This document shows positions 56,601-64,000 of a stretch of DNA of 64,000 nucleotides, piece by piece (within the stretch, counting starts at the first letter, position 1; the number at the start of each line of letters is the position of its first letter). This stretch comes from Coraliomargarita sp965656715 (GTDB lineage: Bacteria > Verrucomicrobiota > Verrucomicrobiia > Opitutales > Coraliomargaritaceae), in assembly GCA_965656715.1 (NCBI GenBank), contig CBFHLR010000005.1:1-64000 (forward strand), in the 5' to 3' direction. Below the pieces are notes generated by a model that was not told the origin of the DNA, did not search any database, and saw only the letters and a list, made by a program, of their open reading frames with translations. Made by a program: the position numbers and the translations under genes.

Positions 56601-57040
56601 TGACCTGCCTCCGGTTCCAACATTGCCAGCGCGAACTCAATCGTCAGCGCAGGCTTACCATTCTTGAGCACCTTGCCCTTCAAGAAGAAGAACTTGCTCA
56701 CGGTCTCCTTCATCGTGACATCAATCGTCACTTCATCGCCCGGCTTCACCATTTGCTTGAAGCGCGCGTCCGAAATACGCGACAGCACAGGCGTCACATC
56801 CTGAAGAGAGCGGCCTTCTTTTTCAATTTGCTTGGCGAGATAGATAGCACCGGTCTGGAAACAGGCTTCGCAGAGCAGCACGCCCGGCATAATTGGATTG
56901 CCCGGATAGTGGCCCTCAAACTGCGGTTCTTCCATGCGGATGGTGCGCTTACAGGTCGCTCCGTCTTCACGAATTTCGACAATTTCGTCGACAAAGAGGA
57001 AGGGCGGGCGGTGCGGGATCGTGCGTAAAATTTCGTCCAT
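56597..57040 (-). CDS. fabZ: 3-hydroxyacyl-ACP dehydratase FabZ
   Basis: A 147-aa hotdog-fold protein with IPHRPPFLFVDEIVEI (catalytic His) and FEGHYPGNPIMPGVLLCEAC. It dehydrates 3-hydroxyacyl-ACP, the step before FabI. The four-base overlap with fabI indicates coupling of the two consecutive reactions. Confidence 0.93.
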   Translation of the reverse strand: MDEILRTIPHRPPFLFVDEIVEIREDGATCKRTIRMEEPQFEGHYPGNPIMPGVLLCEACFQTGAIYLAKQIEKEGRSLQDVTPVLSRISDARFKQMVKPGDEVTIDVTMKETVSKFFFLKGKVLKNGKPALTIEFALAMLEPEAGQ

Positions 57041-57123
57041 AATGCGGCAGTGAAGCCCGATTCACCCGAAATGCACGAACAAATCGCGGATTTCTGCGCA
57101 AAATCACGAACCACAAGACATAA

Positions 57124-57390
57124 AATCCCGCCATTTGGATTGCAGGAAGACACCGCATTGAGTTAAGCGCGACCGTCCGCTGGCTCAACGAATACGACCT
57201 CGATAACAGCTACGTCAGCGGTGCGGTCGACGTCGGCATGAACGTCTGGAAATTCGTCTGGGTAACCGTCGGCTACTCCTACGACGATTTCGACGCCGAC
57301 CTCGCAAGCCAGGATTATTCCGGCGACGGCTTCTTCGTGAAGTTCCGCTTCAAGTTCGACGAGAACACCCTCGATAGCCTGAAGTTCTAA
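57124..57390 (+). pseudogene. 3' remnant of an outer-membrane/surface beta-barrel gene
   Basis: An open frame without a plausible start encodes RWLNEYDLDNSYVSGAVDVG MNVWKFVWVTVGYSYDDFDA (split) and ends in GFFVKFRFKFDENTL before TAA at 57388-57390. That ending resembles the C-terminal barrel strand of giant surface or adhesion proteins in Verrucomicrobia. The 5' part is missing, so it is best treated as a decayed gene fragment. It fills part of a 398-base gap between fabZ and the sigma factor gene; the rest shows nothing I can identify. Confidence 0.65.
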
Positions 57391-57438
57391 CAGAGACGTA
57401 TTGACCCACCCGAAATAGGGTCTACATTTCAGCACTGA

Positions 57439-58032
57439 ATGCCGAACGACTCGCAACCGAAAGTCCCCATCACACCGCCTGATCAGTGGGTCGATCAATA
57501 TGGCGACTACCTGTTCGGATTTGCGATGTCTCGCCTCCGCAACCCGGAAGCGGCTCAGGACTGCGTGCAAGACACCTTCATGGCCGGCATCAAAGCACTC
57601 GATCGCTTCGACGGTAGCCGCGACATCAAATTCTGGCTACGTGGTATCATGCGCAACAAGATCGTCGATCAGATCCGCAAATCGGTCAAAGAGAACAAAG
57701 TCAACATCGACAGCGAAGACGAAGCGATGATGGAGAGCTTCTGGTTCAAATACAGTGGTATCACCACAACGAACCCCGACCCTTGGCAGTTCAACCCGCG
57801 CAAGTCCTACGACAACACCGAATTCTGGGCGGTTTTCGAGCGTTGCATCGACGACGTCAAAGATCCCGCGCGCCAAGCATTCATCCTCAAAGTGCTGGAA
57901 GACCAAACAACTGAAGAAGTTTGTAAGGTCATGGACATCACTCCGAACTATCTATGGGTTCTGTTGCACCGCGCCCGCGCTCAACTCAAAACAGCGCTGG
58001 AAGCCAACTGGACAGGCCCCGAAGCCGATTAA
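57439..58032 (+). CDS. ECF-type RNA polymerase sigma factor
   Basis: A 197-aa sigma-70 family factor with region 2 (DYLFGFAMSRLRNPEAAQDC VQDTFMAG, split; RFDGSRDIKFWLRGIMRNKI) and region 4 (DQTTEEVCKVMDITPNYLWV LLHRARAQLK). An insertion of about 40 residues separates the two regions. It is followed after six bases by a small HX3CX2C protein, its likely anti-sigma factor. Confidence 0.88.
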   Translation: MPNDSQPKVPITPPDQWVDQYGDYLFGFAMSRLRNPEAAQDCVQDTFMAGIKALDRFDGSRDIKFWLRGIMRNKIVDQIRKSVKENKVNIDSEDEAMMESFWFKYSGITTTNPDPWQFNPRKSYDNTEFWAVFERCIDDVKDPARQAFILKVLEDQTTEEVCKVMDITPNYLWVLLHRARAQLKTALEANWTGPEAD

Positions 58033-58038
58033 TTTTCC

Positions 58039-58308
58039 ATGTTCACCTGTAAACAAGTCTCCAAAACACTGCTCAAAACAGATTACGAGAACCTCTCTCC
58101 AATGAAGAAGTTCTTCCTGCGCCTGCATATACGCCTGTGTTTTGTCTGCGGCAAATACAACCGACAGGTGATCGACAGTCAGGATATGTGCCGCCATTAC
58201 AAAGCGCACGATCACGACGTCGCAGCGGAGCGGCCTAAAATGGACGACGAAAAGAAGGCCGCACTCAAGGCCATGCTCAACGAGCAGACTAAATACTGGG
58301 ACACATAA
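58039..58308 (+). CDS. Small ZAS-type zinc anti-sigma factor-like protein
   Basis: An 89-aa protein with Cys4 and the ZAS signature H-x3-C-x2-C (HIRLCFVC, about 30-37). It has no transmembrane segment, so it would be a soluble cytoplasmic partner of the ECF sigma factor encoded six bases upstream. Similar small proteins are found with ECF factors in many bacteria; sensing of redox or zinc is inference. A C-terminal acidic, alanine/lysine-rich helix follows. Confidence 0.75.
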   Translation: MFTCKQVSKTLLKTDYENLSPMKKFFLRLHIRLCFVCGKYNRQVIDSQDMCRHYKAHDHDVAAERPKMDDEKKAALKAMLNEQTKYWDT

Positions 58309-58358
58309 TTGAGCATCGCTTAGCTTGCGTCTCGTTCAATCCATGACAGGCTGAGGAC

Positions 58359-59684
58359 ATGGAGCCATGCGATACCCCAGCCTGTCAGTCCGCCCGCGAA
58401 ATCTTCCATGAACTGGAAGAGTATTACGACGAGCATAACCTCTACTTTCAAACCATCGGCTCCGTGCTGGAGGCCGCCAATTTGTTGGACGTGCACCACC
58501 GCTTGAAGCTGATCCTCACCCAGCCGAAAAATGAGATCATGGTCCACTGCCCTGTGCAGATGGAGGACGGCACTTGGCAACTCGTCAAAGGCTACCGCGT
58601 GCAACACAACAATGTGCTCGGCCCCTACAAGGGCGGCATCCGTTATCACCACGAGGTCAAGCTCGACGAGGTGAAGACACTCGCACTACTCATGACCATG
58701 AAGTGTGCGCTCGCCCGCCTGCCCTTTGGCGGCGCCAAGGGTGCGCTCAAGGTCGATCCGCGCGCACTCAGCGAAGCCGAGCTGATGCGTGTCACGCGCC
58801 GGATGACCGCTGCGCTCGGTGACAACATTGGCCCCGACTATGACATACCTGCCCCCGACGTCGGCACCAACGCACAAGTCATGGCTTGGATGGCCGATAC
58901 TTATATCAACTTTGCTGAATCCTCCAACCGCGTCACTGCGCGCGGCGTGGTGACTGGCAAGCCACTCGAATTCGGTGGCTCCGCAGGCCGCGAGAAAGCC
59001 ACTGGTCAAGGACTCGTCTTCGTCTTGGAAGAACTGCTCCCCGGCATGGGCATGCAGATCGATCAGCTCAGCTTCAGCCTGATCGGTTATGGTAACGTCG
59101 GTTCTTGGACGGGCCGCCTGCTGCAACAGCTCGGTTCCACCCTGCGTGCCGTCATGGACCATACGGGAGCCATTTACTGCGTGGATGGCATCGATGCCGA
59201 AGCACTCGCCACTCATGTAGCAGAAACCGGCGGCGTGAAAGGCTACTCCAAAGCCGAAGCCATCAGCAACGAAACCTTCTACGCCACCGAAGTCGATCTA
59301 TTCATCCCCGCCGCGCTGGAACAGATGGTCGACCTCGAGCACGCTGAGCGTATGAACTGCAAGGTGCTGGTCGAAGGCGCGAATGCCCCGACCACACCGC
59401 GGGCAGAGCGTCACCTACTCGATAAGGGCGTCGAAGTGCTACCCGCCATTCTATGTAATGCCGGCGGTGTGACTGTCAGTTACTTCGAGTGGAAGCAAAA
59501 CCGCCAGTCCGAAACTTGGGACGAAGAACTCGTCGACGAAAAACTGCGCAAAGTCATGAACCGCTCCGCACAACGCGTGCTGGATACGGCCAAGCGCCTG
59601 GACTGCAATATGCGGATCGCCTCCTACGCCGCCGCCATCGAACACATCGACAACGTCTACGAAATGCGTGGGGTGTTCCCGTAA
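58359..59684 (+). CDS. gdhA: Glutamate dehydrogenase
   Basis: A 441-aa Glu/Leu/Phe/Val dehydrogenase: QHNNVLGPYKGGIRYHHEVK (substrate Lys), LPFGGAKGALKVDPR, DIPAPDVGTNAQVMAWMADT and the nucleotide-binding GYGNVGSWTGRLLQQLG. It interconverts glutamate and 2-oxoglutarate plus ammonia. Whether NAD or NADP is used is not decided here. It lies 50 bases after the anti-sigma gene and may be read with it. Confidence 0.94.
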   Translation: MEPCDTPACQSAREIFHELEEYYDEHNLYFQTIGSVLEAANLLDVHHRLKLILTQPKNEIMVHCPVQMEDGTWQLVKGYRVQHNNVLGPYKGGIRYHHEVKLDEVKTLALLMTMKCALARLPFGGAKGALKVDPRALSEAELMRVTRRMTAALGDNIGPDYDIPAPDVGTNAQVMAWMADTYINFAESSNRVTARGVVTGKPLEFGGSAGREKATGQGLVFVLEELLPGMGMQIDQLSFSLIGYGNVGSWTGRLLQQLGSTLRAVMDHTGAIYCVDGIDAEALATHVAETGGVKGYSKAEAISNETFYATEVDLFIPAALEQMVDLEHAERMNCKVLVEGANAPTTPRAERHLLDKGVEVLPAILCNAGGVTVSYFEWKQNRQSETWDEELVDEKLRKVMNRSAQRVLDTAKRLDCNMRIASYAAAIEHIDNVYEMRGVFP

Positions 59685-59694
59685 AAAATTAGAG

Positions 59695-59770
59695 GCAGAA
59701 CAATTATTGGCAGAATAATTTCCTGCTCATACGTCAGCTAAGAGAAATTATTCTGCCAAATCTCTAACTC
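59695..59770. repeat. GGCAGAA-family inverted repeat between convergent gdhA and queF
   Basis: TTGGCAGAATAATTTC (59707-59722) and GAAATTATTCTGCCAA (59744-59759) are perfect 16-bp inverted repeats, flanked by a second TTAGAG/CTCTAA pair. A third partial unit, GGCAGAACAATTA, begins at 59693. It probably acts as a bidirectional terminator and shares its core with the recQ-rpsR hairpin. Confidence 0.7.
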
Positions 59771-60138
59771 TTGAACGGAACGGTCTTCGGACCATCGTAG
59801 CCGTCTTGCTGGGCTTCGACGATCACGTTCGAGCGAATGCCGCCGCGGCCGCGCCAGATGGTTTCGAGACGTGCCCAGCGTGGCTTGGTGACTTCGTAGA
59901 GGTCTTCGAAGATCTTGTTGGTCGCCGCTTCAAAGAAGATGCCCTTGTTGCGGAAGCTGTGCAGGTAGAGCTTCATCGCCTTGAGCTCGATGCAGATCTC
60001 GTCGGGTGTGTAACTAAAGACGACAGTCGCGTAGTCAGGGTGCCCAGTCATTGGGCAGGTCGAAGTAAACTCCTCCTGAATATGCTGAATAGTGTAGTTA
60101 CGCTCCGGGTTTGGATTTGGGAAAGTCTCGATGTCCAT
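59764..60138 (-). CDS. queF: NADPH-dependent 7-cyano-7-deazaguanine reductase QueF
   Basis: A 124-aa unimodular QueF with EFTSTCPMTGHPDYATV (catalytic Cys), ELKAMKLYLHSFRNKGIFFE and RWARLETIWRGRGGIRSNV. It reduces preQ0 to preQ1 for queuosine modification of tRNA. No preQ1 riboswitch was seen in its upstream gap. It has the short type length typical of Bacillus-like QueF. Confidence 0.94.
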   Translation of the reverse strand: MDIETFPNPNPERNYTIQHIQEEFTSTCPMTGHPDYATVVFSYTPDEICIELKAMKLYLHSFRNKGIFFEAATNKIFEDLYEVTKPRWARLETIWRGRGGIRSNVIVEAQQDGYDGPKTVPFKS

Positions 60139-60190
60139 AGTGCTACGTTTAAATGTCTAAAAAGATGAGTTGGAACCGTTAATTAACGTC

Positions 60191-60309
60191 AATGAACGTT
60201 AATGAACGGCGAGTATTCTGAATAACCAACTGGAGATACAATTACCTATTCGAGGTTTTCTGAACACGCCAGTTTAAGGACGTATGATTCATGTAAATTA
60301 ACGTTCATT
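60191..60309. repeat. AATGAACGTTAAT inverted-repeat pair between queF and rnd
   Basis: AATGAACGTTAAT (60191-60203) matches the reverse complement of ATTAACGTTCATT (60297-60309). Additional partial units (TTAACGTCAATGAACG, CATTCACGG) surround the arms. No ORF is seen in this 202-base gap, which must hold the queF promoter. Confidence 0.5.
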
Positions 60310-60340
60310 CACGGTTTAAAAATTCCATTCGAGAACAGTA

Positions 60341-61501
60341 TTACACGCCCTGCGGGAATCCAGTCTCGGGGTCAACCCGCACACTGCACTTGCCCTGCAT
60401 GAGGGAGAGCAAGGTTTCACCGCAGAAGTCTGAACGCCAGCCTCGCAGGATGCGGTGGCGCTCGGAGTCGGCACGATCCACATCAAGCACCAAGGCAGCG
60501 ATTTCGGCACGATTGCCGATCAATGCAGGATCGATGTTCGCCGCGAGACAGGTTCCTTTCATATAAGCCAAGGCCAAGTCGACACGGGCTTCGTAGCCAT
60601 CATCCGGTTGAATACCATTGAGGCGACCATTCGCCAATGGCGGCAAGTCCCCTTCGATGCCGCGCTCAATTGCAGCCCAGATTTTGCCGCGATTGCGTTG
60701 CAGTGCGCGCTCGGTCAGGCCCTTCATCGGCTGAATCGCCTCGGCCGACTTTGGTAATCTCTTGGTCAACGAGACGATTGCATCGTCGGAAAGGATGAAG
60801 TTGCGTGGCAAATTGCGGCGGCGAGCGGTCAGTTCGCGCCATGAACCCAGCGCACGCAGAATGTTGCGCTGCTGCTGAGTCAGCGCCCCACTACCACGCA
60901 CGCGCGGCATCTCGGCATCCGGATCGCGCTCAGCATAGATGCTGGCATCGTCGTAAAAGCTCATCTCATCCTCGACCCAAGAACGGCGGCCCAATTCCTC
61001 AGCCCGGTCGTAGATTTTCTCCATCAGCCTGACCGAGTGGCGCACATCGTCCTCGGCATATTGGATCTGGGCATCGGTCAGCGGACGGGCGACCCAGTCG
61101 GACTGTGTCTCGGTCTTCGCCAGTCGCACCTTCACCAGCGTCTTGAGCAGATCGCGCAGGGAGATGGTCGCTGAGAGTCCTACAAATCCGGAAGACAGCT
61201 GCGTATCGAAGATATTCTTCGGATCGGCACCACACGCACGGCGCAAAATAATCAGGTCCTGCTTGGCATCGTGCAGAATTTTGACCGTGTTTGCATCCGC
61301 CATCAGCTCAGCAAAGGGCGACCAGTCCTCGATCGCAGGTGCGTCAATCAGTTCGCAATGGCCATCAGGCATACCGACCTGCACCACTCCCAGCGTCGGA
61401 TAGTAGGTGCGGTCCCAGACAAATTCGGTATCAATACCCACAGCTCCAGCGGCACGGGCTTGCTGGACTGTTTCTGCGAGGGCTTCGGTCGTTGTAATCA
61501 T
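60341..61501 (-). CDS. rnd: Ribonuclease D
   Basis: A 386-aa DEDDy 3'-5' exoribonuclease: AVGIDTEFVWDRTYYPTLGV (Asp and Glu of Exo I), VKILHDAKQDLIILRRACGA (Exo II Asp) and IQYAEDDVRHSVRLM (Exo III), followed by an HRDC domain (about 205-280). It trims tRNA and other small RNA 3' ends. ATG 61501 begins the domain; a Val-Pro-His extension from 61513 is optional. Confidence 0.93.
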   Translation of the reverse strand: MITTTEALAETVQQARAAGAVGIDTEFVWDRTYYPTLGVVQVGMPDGHCELIDAPAIEDWSPFAELMADANTVKILHDAKQDLIILRRACGADPKNIFDTQLSSGFVGLSATISLRDLLKTLVKVRLAKTETQSDWVARPLTDAQIQYAEDDVRHSVRLMEKIYDRAEELGRRSWVEDEMSFYDDASIYAERDPDAEMPRVRGSGALTQQQRNILRALGSWRELTARRRNLPRNFILSDDAIVSLTKRLPKSAEAIQPMKGLTERALQRNRGKIWAAIERGIEGDLPPLANGRLNGIQPDDGYEARVDLALAYMKGTCLAANIDPALIGNRAEIAALVLDVDRADSERHRILRGWRSDFCGETLLSLMQGKCSVRVDPETGFPQGV

Positions 61502-61636
61502 ATGTGGAACCAAAGTCGGGGAAAGTCAGTCCATTGAAAAGCAGATTTTTCAGGTATTGCTGCCCATCGGACTTTTGTTCACGCTGACGTGTTTAATTTT
61601 CTTCAGTCGTTATTTTCAGCTCTCGATCCCTCCTCA

Positions 61637-62662
<1,026 letters not shown>

Positions 62663-62683
62663 AGCGACCCAGCATTTTCAGAC

Positions 62684-63448
62684 ATGCGTCATTTTTTCAT
62701 ACTTCTCAAACACGAGCTACGAATGCTCCTGATCAGCCCAACCACCTATCTAGCCGGTGTGTTCTTCTACCTGATTATGGGACTACTGTATTGGCGCCTG
62801 ATGACTATTATCGTCGCGGAGCCACAGGACGACCTTCCCTCCGTGGCCTTTTTCAAATTCTTCTGGTTACCTACACTCTTCGTCGTGCCATTACTCACAA
62901 TGAAAAGCATCGCCGGCGAACGCAGTAGCGGAACTCTGGACACACTGATGACAACGCCCGCATCACGAGTGAGTATAATCCTGAGTAAATTTGCCGGTGC
63001 ATATCTCTTCTACTTCGGGCTATGGGTGGGCACGCTCGCCTTTCCATTCATCATGCTGAAGGCCTACCCGCATGTCGCAGGCTCAGACGCACTACTGGCA
63101 CCAGAAGCCGTGTTGGGCGGGCTTTCATTCATCGCACTGAGCGGCATCCTATTCATCTCGATCGGTATTTTCTCCAGCACGATTACACGTAGTCAACTCG
63201 TCGCCGGCATGCTCACCTTCACAGCGATCTTCATCGCAATCATTGGTGGAAACTTTATAGGCAGTGTTCAACCGATGGACGCAGGCGTGCTCAGCTGGAC
63301 GACTTCAGTCGCCAACTACCTACAGATTTTCGAACACCTGGAAGACTTTTCACGCGGCGTGATCGATACCCGCCCCTTCTTCTATTACACCAGCACCGGC
63401 ATCGTTTTGCTCGGGCTGTCGACCTTAGTCATTGAGGCAAAAGCATAA
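62684..63448 (+). CDS. ABC transporter permease (GldF/NosY-like)
   Basis: A 254-aa protein with six hydrophobic segments (PTTYLAGVFFYLIMGLLYWR, FWLPTLFVVPLLTMKSIAGE and GIVLLGLSTLVIEAKA at the C-terminus). The SIAGERSSGTLDTLMTTPAS stretch matches ABC-2 permeases of the GldF type. It shares a TAATG overlap with the next gene. Together with GldA- and GldG-like genes it forms a three-gene exporter; substrate unknown. Confidence 0.88.
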   Translation: MRHFFILLKHELRMLLISPTTYLAGVFFYLIMGLLYWRLMTIIVAEPQDDLPSVAFFKFFWLPTLFVVPLLTMKSIAGERSSGTLDTLMTTPASRVSIILSKFAGAYLFYFGLWVGTLAFPFIMLKAYPHVAGSDALLAPEAVLGGLSFIALSGILFISIGIFSSTITRSQLVAGMLTFTAIFIAIIGGNFIGSVQPMDAGVLSWTTSVANYLQIFEHLEDFSRGVIDTRPFFYYTSTGIVLLGLSTLVIEAKA

Positions 63449-64000
63449 TGGATACCTCACGTTTCGCAGAATTCAGCATTGCACGCCGTTTCCGGGTCAT
63501 CAACCGGATCGTGCAGATCGCACTCAGTCTGAGCCTCATCGTTTCACTCAACTTTCTGGCTGCAAAATATTTCGAACGCTACGACCTCACCGAGTCAGGC
63601 ACCTACACGCTGGCAGCCGAGACACGGGCCTATATCCGTCAGCTCACCGAGCCAGTGCGTGTCATTGTGACCATCCCAGACAGCCCGGAAACTGAACTGG
63701 TGCGTAAGGATCTACAGAAGCTGCTCCGCCAATACGAAGCCGAAGACGCCAAAGACGGTAATTCTAAGCTCACTGTCGAGTTTGTTGACATCTATAAGCA
63801 ACGGGCACGGGCGCAGGAACTCGCAGGGCTTTACAGGTTGACTAAAGAGAACGTCGTCCTCGTCGCCAGTGAAGAGCAGTCACAAGAGATCAATCCAGCC
63901 AAACTCTACGAAGTCAATGACGGTGAAACCACCGGTTTCATCGGCGAGCGTATCATCACATCGGCCATACTGAACGTTTCCGCAGACGATACCGATAAGA
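63448..64000 (+). CDS. GldG-like ABC transporter auxiliary protein (partial, 3' end outside window)
   Basis: The ATG at 63448 (TAATG overlap with the permease stop) opens 184 codons that continue past the window edge. The start MDTSRFAEFSIARRFRVINR leads into a membrane segment (IVQIALSLSLIVSLNFLAA), then the extracytoplasmic YDLTESGTYTLAAETRAYIR and EPVRVIVTIPDSPE, matching the GldG/ABC_transp_aux family. These are membrane-anchored partners of GldF-type permeases. The C-terminal helix is not visible. Confidence 0.85.
   Translation, partial: MDTSRFAEFSIARRFRVINRIVQIALSLSLIVSLNFLAAKYFERYDLTESGTYTLAAETRAYIRQLTEPVRVIVTIPDSPETELVRKDLQKLLRQYEAEDAKDGNSKLTVEFVDIYKQRARAQELAGLYRLTKENVVLVASEEQSQEINPAKLYEVNDGETTGFIGERIITSAILNVSADDTDK

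Noticed and set aside
55776..56603. 275-aa plus-strand frame opposite fabI
   Set aside because: Antisense to fabI, with no recognisable domain.
60139..60200. preQ1 riboswitch upstream of queF
   Set aside because: The short leader holds repeat units, and no preQ1 aptamer pattern could be recognised.

Overview
The window looks like a chromosomal segment of a verrucomicrobial bacterium, probably of class Opitutae (Coraliomargarita/Puniceicoccus-like). That placement is inference: it rests on dispersed palindromic repeats of the kind I associate with this phylum, a eukaryote-type glutamine synthetase II, a short archaeal/eukaryotic-type ProS, Gram-negative envelope genes (two ExbB/ExbD-type operons, a porin, LolA- and SurA-like proteins), menaquinone genes and rarely visible Shine-Dalgarno sites. 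No 16S rRNA, phage, insertion sequence or CRISPR array was seen. Most of the content is core housekeeping; the accessory interest is in regulatory proteins and small repeats. Layout: 1-5.4 kb holds the 5' end of a ketoacyl-ACP synthase III gene, a large MASE1/PAS/GAF hybrid histidine kinase and a two-domain OlsF-like acyltransferase. 5.4-7.2 kb carries a 123-bp inverted-repeat element, then zinc-reduced ribosomal proteins L31 and L36, YqgE and a dCMP-deaminase-family protein. 7.3-12.7 kb is an envelope operon: lipoprotein, 902-aa TPR protein, ExbB, ExbD and an anchored protein in the TonB position. 12.7-27.3 kb has tRNA-Arg, RecQ, S18, Sua5/TsaC, tRNA-Leu, HemN, ProS, SerS, small membrane proteins, a ThuA-domain protein, PIN-PhoH and RNase III. 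27.4-33.5 kb has Mfd (with a palindromic repeat translated inside it), a SurA-like isomerase and a membrane sensor with a Schlafen/AlbA_2 output. 33.5-37.9 kb has an SHD1-like protein, MenB, MenD and an orphan GspF. 38-40.4 kb is a MarR-DoxX-pirin-nitroreductase stress cluster with two matching candidate operators. 40.5-42.4 kb is a Tol/TonB operon. 42.6-48.6 kb has a PfkB kinase, Tmk, an Mpv17-like membrane protein, HolB, SRAP, a DUF3795-like protein, and a minimal kinase overlapping a PP2C phosphatase. 48.7-54.3 kb has GSII with a candidate sigma-54 promoter, tRNA-Ala, a UbiA-like protein, a LolA-like protein, a ThiF/MoeB-rhodanese protein and a porin. 54.4-64 kb has a divergent Rrf2/YecH pair around a perfect 36-bp palindrome, a cupin, FabI-FabZ, the 3' remnant of a surface-protein gene, an ECF sigma factor with a ZAS partner, GDH, QueF, RNase D and a GldA/F/G-like ABC exporter cut by the window end. 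Links between genes: MenD-MenB feed menaquinone synthesis; GSII and GDH are the two ammonia-assimilation entry points; FabI-FabZ and the KAS III belong to acyl-chain synthesis; Tmk-HolB and RecQ/Mfd/SRAP serve replication and repair. At least six short repeat families are scattered between genes, and two have entered or abut coding sequence (mfd and the cupin gene).
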